A stretch of 64,000 nt of DNA, taken from NCBI GenBank assembly GCA_963706515.1, contig CAVPMW010000010.1, positions 124,001-188,000 on the forward strand, given 5' to 3'. The position numbers and the translations under genes are program-made. Positions 57,828 to 64,000 of the stretch are shown here, piece by piece. The number at the start of each line of letters is the position of its first letter. Position 1 is the stretch's first letter. The notes under the pieces are model-generated. The model was not told where the DNA came from. It saw only the letters and a program-made list of their open reading frames with translations, and did no database searches. The DNA is from CAVPMW01 sp963706515. Lineage in GTDB: Bacteria; Chloroflexota; Anaerolineae; Anaerolineales; UBA4823.

Positions 57828-59908
57828 ATGGCTCGCACGTATCCACTGGAACGGTACCGCAATATTGGCATTATTGCCCATATCGACGCCGGTAAAACGA
57901 CGACGACCGAGCGAATTCTTGTTCTATACCGGTAAAACCCACCGGATCGGTTCAGTCGATGATGGCACTACCGTTACCGATTGGATGGAGCAGGAACGTG
58001 AGCGGGGCATTACCATCGTTTCCGCGGCGGTTTCGGCGGAGTGGAAAGGTTACCAGATCAACATGATCGATACACCCGGGCATATCGATTTCACCGCCGA
58101 AGTGCAGCGCTCCTTGCGCGTTCTGGATGGCGGGATCGTCATTTTTGATGCCGTCCAGGGTGTTGAGCCGCAAAGTGAAACTGTCTGGCGGCAGGCCGAT
58201 CGTTACGGTGTTCCCCGCATTTGTTTTGTCAATAAAATGGACCGTGTTGGCGCCTCTTACGAGCGCACGATCGAGATGATCCGCGAGCGCCTGGGCGCAA
58301 ACCCGATCCCGATGCAGCTTCCGATTGGCATCGAAGGCAGCTTTCAAGGGCGTGGTCGATCTGCTGACCGAGCAGGCGATCATTTGGGAAGATGACCTGG
58401 GGAAAGAACCACGCGAAACGGATATCCCAGCGGATCTGGTAGCGGAAGTGGCAAAGGCACGCGCGCCTGCTGATCGAGCAGATCGCCGAAACGGATGATG
58501 ACACTGACCATGAAATACCTGGAAGGCGAAGAGATCGTCGGTCGATGAGCTGAAAGCTGCTCTGCGCCGGGCGGTGATTGACCGGCAAGGCCACCCCGGT
58601 ATTTTGCGGCAGTTCTTTGCGAAATAAAGGCGTCCAGCCGGTGCTGGATGCAGTGATCGATTACCTGCCCTCGCCGAGCGATATCCCACCGGTGAATGGG
58701 CACCGACCCCGGAACAGGCACTGAAATCGAACGCCCGGCTGATGATGACGCTCCGTTGAGCGCCCTGGTCTTCAAAATCGTCACCGATCCTTATGTCGGT
58801 CGTCTGGCTTATATCCGGGTTTATTCCGGCAAACTCACCCAGGGCGCAATGGTGTACAACTCGACCAAAGAACCGCCGCGAGCGCGTTGGCCGCCTGCTG
58901 CGCATGTATGCCGACCGCCGCGAAGATATCACCGAAGTACTGGCAGGCGATATCGGCGCCGTGCTTGGGCATGAAAGAATCCTTCACCGGCGATACCCTG
59001 TGCGATGCGGCCAACCCGATCCTGCTGGAAAATATTACCTTCCCTGAGCCGGTTATCTCGGTGGCCATTGAACCGAAGACCACCGCTGACCAGGATAAGA
59101 TGGCCGAAGCACTGCGCAAGCTCTCGGAAGAAGATCCGACCTTCCGGGTGCGCACCGACGAAGAGACTGGCCAGACGATCATCTCCGGCATGGGTGAGCT
59201 GCACCTGGAAGTTCTGGTCGACCGGATGCTGCGCGAGTTCCGGGTGCAGGCCCGGGTTGGTCGACCGCAGGTGGCTTATCGCGAAACGATCACCCGCCCG
59301 GTCGAGAAGGCCGAATATCGCTATATCAAGCAGACCGGTGGGCACGGCCAGTATGGGCATGTCGTCCTCGAGATCGAGCCTGGCGAACCAGGCAGCGGGA
59401 TTGTGTTTGAGAATGATATTATCGGCGGGGTCATCCCCAGAGAATATATCCCTGCGGTTGAAAAAGGTGTTCGTGAAGCGGCCGAAGGCGGTGTACTGGC
59501 CGGTTATCCGGTGGCGGATGTCAAAGTCCGCCTGTATGATGGCTCTTACCACGAAGTCGATTCGAGCGAAATGGCTTTCAAAATGGCTGGCTCCATGGCT
59601 TTCAAAGAAGGCATCCAGCAAGGCGGCCCGGTTCTGCAGGAGCCGATCATGAAGGTGGAAGTGATCGCTCCGAGGAATTCCTGGGTGATATTATCGGTCA
59701 GCTGAACGCCCGCCGCGGCGAGATCCTAGGGCATGGAAATCCGCCCCGGGAATGCCCAGGCGGTACACGCGATGGTTCCCTGGCTGAAATGTTTGGTTAT
59801 GCAACCGATTTACGCTCTGCCACCCAGGGACGCGGCGTTTTTACCATGGAATTCGACCATTATGCCCGCGTTTCCGAAACTGTGGCGCAAAGCGATTATT
59901 GGCATTAA
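57828..59908 (+). CDS. fusA: Elongation factor G (many frameshifts)
   Basis: About 693 aa, normal length. ATG 57828 gives MARTYPLERYRNIG. G1 is AHIDAGKTTTTE, G2/G3 ERGITIVSAA and DTPGHIDFT, G4 NKMDR. Domains III-V are readable (DEETGQTIISGMGELHLEVL, GHGQYGHVVLEIEPGEPGSG, AFKMAGSMAFKEG). The C-terminal end is recovered as MEFDHYARVSE before TAA 59906-59908. At least eight single-base lesions occur (for example near 57910, 58350, 58460, 58870, 58970 and 59680). EF-G moves the ribosome along mRNA. Confidence 0.92.
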
Positions 59909-59964
59909 TCAGCAGATAACTACTGAAATAATTATGCATCATCAAATGAGAAGGAGAGACATTT

Positions 59965-61174
<1,210 letters not shown>

Positions 61175-61184
61175 GGTGAATACT

Positions 61185-61493
61185 ATGGCAAAGCAAAAAA
61201 TCCGCATTCGACTTAAAGCATACGACCATCGTGTCCTCGACCAGTCTGCCAAACGCATTGTTGAGACAGCAGAGCGAACTGGTGCCAGAGTGGTTGGTCC
61301 TGTACCCTTGCCAACTAAGATAGAACGGTTTACAATACGACGCTCGACTTTTATCGATAAAGATTCCCACGAGCACTTTGAAATCCGCACGCACAACCGC
61401 CTGATCGATGTTCTTGATCCAGATTCAAAGACGATCGATATGCTCATGCGCTTGAACCTTCCAGCGGGTGTGGATATCGAAATCAAGATCTAA
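61185..61493 (+). CDS. rpsJ: Ribosomal protein S10
   Basis: 102 aa from ATG 61185, intact. Typical S10: KIRIRLKAYDHRVLDQSAKR, then TGARVVGPVPLPTKIERFTI and EIRTHNRLIDVLDP. It opens the S10 ribosomal gene series 10 bp after tuf. S10 also pairs with NusB in transcription antitermination. Confidence 0.96.
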   Translation: MAKQKIRIRLKAYDHRVLDQSAKRIVETAERTGARVVGPVPLPTKIERFTIRRSTFIDKDSHEHFEIRTHNRLIDVLDPDSKTIDMLMRLNLPAGVDIEIKI

Positions 61494-61687
61494 TAATTGA
61501 TCTGCTGGGTTAGAGGTCCGCATGGTTTCGCTACTCTAACCACGACAGGTAGCGTAAGAGCGGTCTTCAGCGCAAACCACAAACAGCTTGCTCCGCGGAA
61601 GACTGACTGACTGCGCTGCGGTCAGGGATGATGCAGCCAAGCCCAGGCTGACAGTCCCGAATACTGATGGTAAAGGAGAAAACTGAG
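61494..61687. other. Spacer between rpsJ and rplC
   Basis: 194 bp, long for an S10 operon. I see short complementary stretches (GGTTAGAG / CTCTAACC) but no promoter that I would defend and no gene. In many bacteria an L4-dependent leader sits upstream of rpsJ instead. Confidence 0.35.
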
Positions 61688-62321
61688 ATGTTGAAAGGGC
61701 TGATTGGGAAGAAAATCGGCATGACCCAGATTTTCGATGATGGAGGCACGGCAATTCCGGTAACTCTAATCGAAGCTGGGCCATGCTATGTTACCCAGGT
61801 GCGTACGCCAGACAACGATGGCTATTCAGCGGTACAGCTGGGGTTCGAGGAAGTCAAGCCCAAACGCCTGACCGGCGGGCAGCTCGGGCACCTAAAGCGC
61901 AACAATCTTCCTCCGTTGCGCTTTTTGCGTGAGTTCCGCGAGAAAAACCCTGAAGTGAACGAAGGTCAGACAGTTACGGTAAAGGATATCTTTACCGTTG
62001 GCGATCAGGTAGATGTTGTTGGGACGAGCAAAGGCAAAGGTTTCCAGGGCGCAGTAAAGCGCTACCACTTCCACGGTGGACCTAAGACCCACGGTCAGTC
62101 GGATCGCGAGCGGGCCCCCGGCTCACGCGGCTCCACGACCACACCAGGTCGCGTCTATAAAGGGGCACGCGGTGCTGGTCATATGGGCTATCGACCGCGT
62201 CACTGCCCAAAACCTGAAGGTGGTTTTGGTTGACGAGGAACGAAATCTCTTAGGCGTGCGCGGTGCAGTCCCTGGCCCTAAAGGCGGCGTGCTAGTGATC
62301 AAGGAAATTCGTAAACAATAA
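61688..62321 (+). CDS. rplC: Ribosomal protein L3 (frameshift near C-terminus)
   Basis: About 210 aa. ATG 61688 starts LKGLIGKKIGMTQIFDD with AAGGAG upstream. The L3 loop is present (HGGPKTHGQSDRERAPGS, GRVYKGARGAGHMG). One indel near 62195 separates the last part, RVTAQNLKVVLVDEERNLLG and PGPKGGVLVI. L3 sits near the peptidyl-transferase entrance. Confidence 0.94.
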
Positions 62322-62398
62322 TCTCATGCCGCCGATGCGCATCTGAGAGAGGTCAAACAGGCCCTCAAGAGGCGTGAGCGAACTGGAGAGTTGCTACC

Positions 62399-63029
62399 AT
62401 GGAAGTAGATGTCATGAACATGAAAGGGGAGAAGATGCGCACGAGTGGAGCTGCCAGCAGCCATCTTTGAAGCCCCGGTTAATCTGGATTTGATGCACCA
62501 GGCGTACGTTCGCCAGATGGCGAATGCTCGCCTGGGAACGCATAAAACTAAAAGTCGCAGCGAAGTAGCTGGCGGTGGACACAAACCGTGGCGGCAGAAG
62601 GGCACTGGACGCGCTCGCCAGGGATCGACCCGGGCTCCGCAGTGGGTTGGCGGTGGTAAAGCTCACACCCCAAAACCTCGCGACTATACCCAGGCAATGC
62701 CGCGCAAGATGCGCCGGGCTGCGCTGCGCTCTGCCTTGAGTGCGAAGGCAGCTGAAGAGGCGATCGTCCTCGTGGATATGCTCTCCCTGCCCGAGGCTAA
62801 GACAAAATTGATGGCGGAAGCGTTGGATAAGCTGGTGGGCAGCAACAGCGCTTTAGTAGTGATCCCCGAAAAGAACCCCGATTACGAGATTGTTATGCGA
62901 GCAACCAACAACCTGGCCGCTGTAAAAATCCTGATGGCCAGCTACTTAAACGTTCGGGATCTAATGGTTTACGAGCGTCTGGTTCTTCCGGTCCAGGCTC
63001 TCGATGTTTTGGTAACCTACCTGGGTTAG
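62399..63029 (+). CDS. rplD: Ribosomal protein L4 (frameshift at N-terminus)
   Basis: About 210 aa. ATG 62399 gives MEVDVMNMKGEK and a single extra base near 62440 leads to VELPAAIFEAPVN. The long loop is complete (GTHKTKSRSEVAGGGHKPWR, QKGTGRARQGSTRAPQWVGG). The C-terminal half is normal (NVRDLMVYERLVLPVQALD). L4 contributes to the exit tunnel and in some bacteria controls its own operon. Confidence 0.94.
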
Positions 63030-63041
63030 GTGGAGGGAGAA

Positions 63042-63344
63042 ATGGCTACAATTTACGATGTACTTCGCCGCCCATTGGTGACTGAAAAGTCGAACTTCCA
63101 GAACAGCAAGCTGCACCAATACGTATTCGAGGTGGCAGATGATGCTAACAAGAATATGGTCAAGGATGCAGTAGAGACCCTTTTCGATGTCGATGTTCTG
63201 CGAGTAAATGTCATCAGAGTACCTGCTAAACGGACTCGGCGGGCTAAGAGCCGACGCTTGATGATCCGGCGCAGCGGTTATAAGAAAGCGATTGTAACCC
63301 TGGTTGCGGGCGATACCATCGATGTGTTTGAAGGAGTTAAGTGA
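63042..63344 (+). CDS. rplW: Ribosomal protein L23
   Basis: 100 aa from ATG 63042 (GGAGGGA upstream), intact. Begins ATIYDVLRRPLVTEKS, the standard L23 opening, and continues with HQYVFEVADDANKNMVKDAV. L23 lies at the tunnel exit and docks trigger factor and SRP. The stop overlaps the start of rplB by one base (TGATG). Confidence 0.96.
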   Translation: MATIYDVLRRPLVTEKSNFQNSKLHQYVFEVADDANKNMVKDAVETLFDVDVLRVNVIRVPAKRTRRAKSRRLMIRRSGYKKAIVTLVAGDTIDVFEGVK

Positions 63345-64000
63345 TGGCGGTAAAAAAATATAAGCCCATCACGCCCGGCCAGCGGGGGATGACGGGATAT
63401 ACATTCGAAGAGATTACCAAGACTTCTCCAGAAAGATCGCTGATCAAGCCGCTGAACAGATCTGGAGGCCGGAACGTGCACGGTAAAGTTACCGTGCGCC
63501 ATCGCGGTGGAGGAAGCCGGCAATTTATTCGCATGGTGGACTATAAACGTGAGAAACACGGCATTAGCGCCAGGGTGGCGGCTATCGAGTACGATCCCAA
63601 CCGGACCGCCCGGCTGGCGCTGCTCTTCTATGCGGACGGCGAGAAACGCTATATTGTCGCCCCTCTCGACTTGAAAGTGGGCGATGTGGTAATGGCTGGC
63701 CCGAGCGCTGAAGTGCGCCCGGGGAACTGCCTGCCGATTGCCAATATTCCGGTCGGCACCCTTGTCCATAATGTGGAATTGAAGGATGGTCGCGGGGGTC
63801 AGCTCGTCCGGGCAGCCGGCGGAGCAGCCCAGCTGCTTGCTAAAGAAGGGGACTTCGCTCAGGTCCGCATGCCTTCTGGAGAGGTGCGCCTCATCCGGCA
63901 GACTTGTTACGCAACCATCGGGCAGGTTGGAAATTTAGACCACAGCAATGTCAAATTGGGTAAGGCGGGTCGCAAGCGCCATCTGGGTATCCGCCCGACC
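63344..64000 (+). CDS. rplB: Ribosomal protein L2, N-terminal part
   Basis: 219 aa, open to the right edge and without frameshift. ATG 63344 overlaps the rplW stop by one base. L2 features: KKYKPITPGQRGMTGYTF, GGRNVHGKVTVRHRGGGSR, YIVAPLDLKVGD, GNCLPIANIPVGTLVHNVEL and GKAGRKRHLGIRPT. L2 is needed for subunit association and peptidyl-transferase activity. The C-terminus lies outside the window. Confidence 0.96.
   Translation, partial: MAVKKYKPITPGQRGMTGYTFEEITKTSPERSLIKPLNRSGGRNVHGKVTVRHRGGGSRQFIRMVDYKREKHGISARVAAIEYDPNRTARLALLFYADGEKRYIVAPLDLKVGDVVMAGPSAEVRPGNCLPIANIPVGTLVHNVELKDGRGGQLVRAAGGAAQLLAKEGDFAQVRMPSGEVRLIRQTCYATIGQVGNLDHSNVKLGKAGRKRHLGIRPT

Overview
The window reads as one chromosomal segment of a bacterium, most likely a member of the Chloroflexota, class Anaerolineae. 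This is an inference from gene content: a large heterodisulfide-reductase-type redox cluster, a translin-family protein, DUF3467, a B-box zinc-finger membrane protein, paired ECF sigma/anti-sigma genes and a str/S10 ribosomal order. No rRNA is present, so the placement rests on protein families alone.

1-13.5 kb (+): a redox gene island. It starts inside an HdrB-like gene and continues hdrA1, hdrA2, hdrC, hdrB, a giant HdrA-GltD-HdrA fusion gene, an MvhD/FlpD-like iron-sulfur adaptor, an FrhB/FdhB-like flavoprotein, and a soluble fumarate-reductase/succinate-dehydrogenase-like pair (iron-sulfur and flavoprotein subunits). A tRNA-Arg(CCU) follows. The parts together look like a cytoplasmic flavin-based electron bifurcation (or confurcation) machine that could link pyridine nucleotides, ferredoxin, a deazaflavin or formate-type partner and a thiol/disulfide or fumarate-type acceptor.

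13.6-18.5 kb: a 106-bp tandem repeat, two adjacent paralogous alanine-dehydrogenase/transhydrogenase-fold genes (-), a PIN/AbrB toxin-antitoxin pair (-) and a LysM-M23 envelope peptidase (-).

18.7-24.8 kb (+): a cobalamin-uptake operon. A sigma-70 promoter and a cobalamin riboswitch precede a lipoprotein resembling transcobalamin/intrinsic factor (DUF4430 plus an alpha-toroid), a membrane-anchored DUF4430 protein, and a complete ECF transporter (S, T and fused A-A subunits).

24.8-38 kb: a DUF3054 membrane protein, an ECF sigma/anti-sigma pair, a NUDIX hydrolase and a secreted trypsin-like/PDZ protease ending in a strong terminator. On the minus strand follow a penicillin-binding-protein homologue that has lost catalytic residues in both enzymatic domains, recN, a B-box membrane protein, nadK, a Cas4-like nuclease carrying a transmembrane hairpin and broken by an in-frame TGA, translin, DUF3467 and ssb.

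38-52 kb: mixed housekeeping and accessory genes (M19 dipeptidase, DDAH-type hydrolase, PD-(D/E)XK protein, MerR/TipA regulator, DNA methyltransferase, threonine dehydrogenase-like SDR, an S51-like/CysRS-tail fusion, a beta-hydroxyacid dehydrogenase, YitT, a second sigma/anti-sigma module, YhhN, era) and two long intergenic hairpins.

52.4-64 kb (+): rpoB, rpsL, rpsG, fusA, tuf, rpsJ, rplC, rplD, rplW and the start of rplB. rpoC is not next to rpoB.

A caution applies throughout: single-base indels break many genes. They are densest in rpoB-rpsL-rpsG-fusA-tuf, where essential proteins are interrupted again and again while staying fully recognisable. These look like consensus errors, not decay, so I annotate such loci as single genes with frameshifts.
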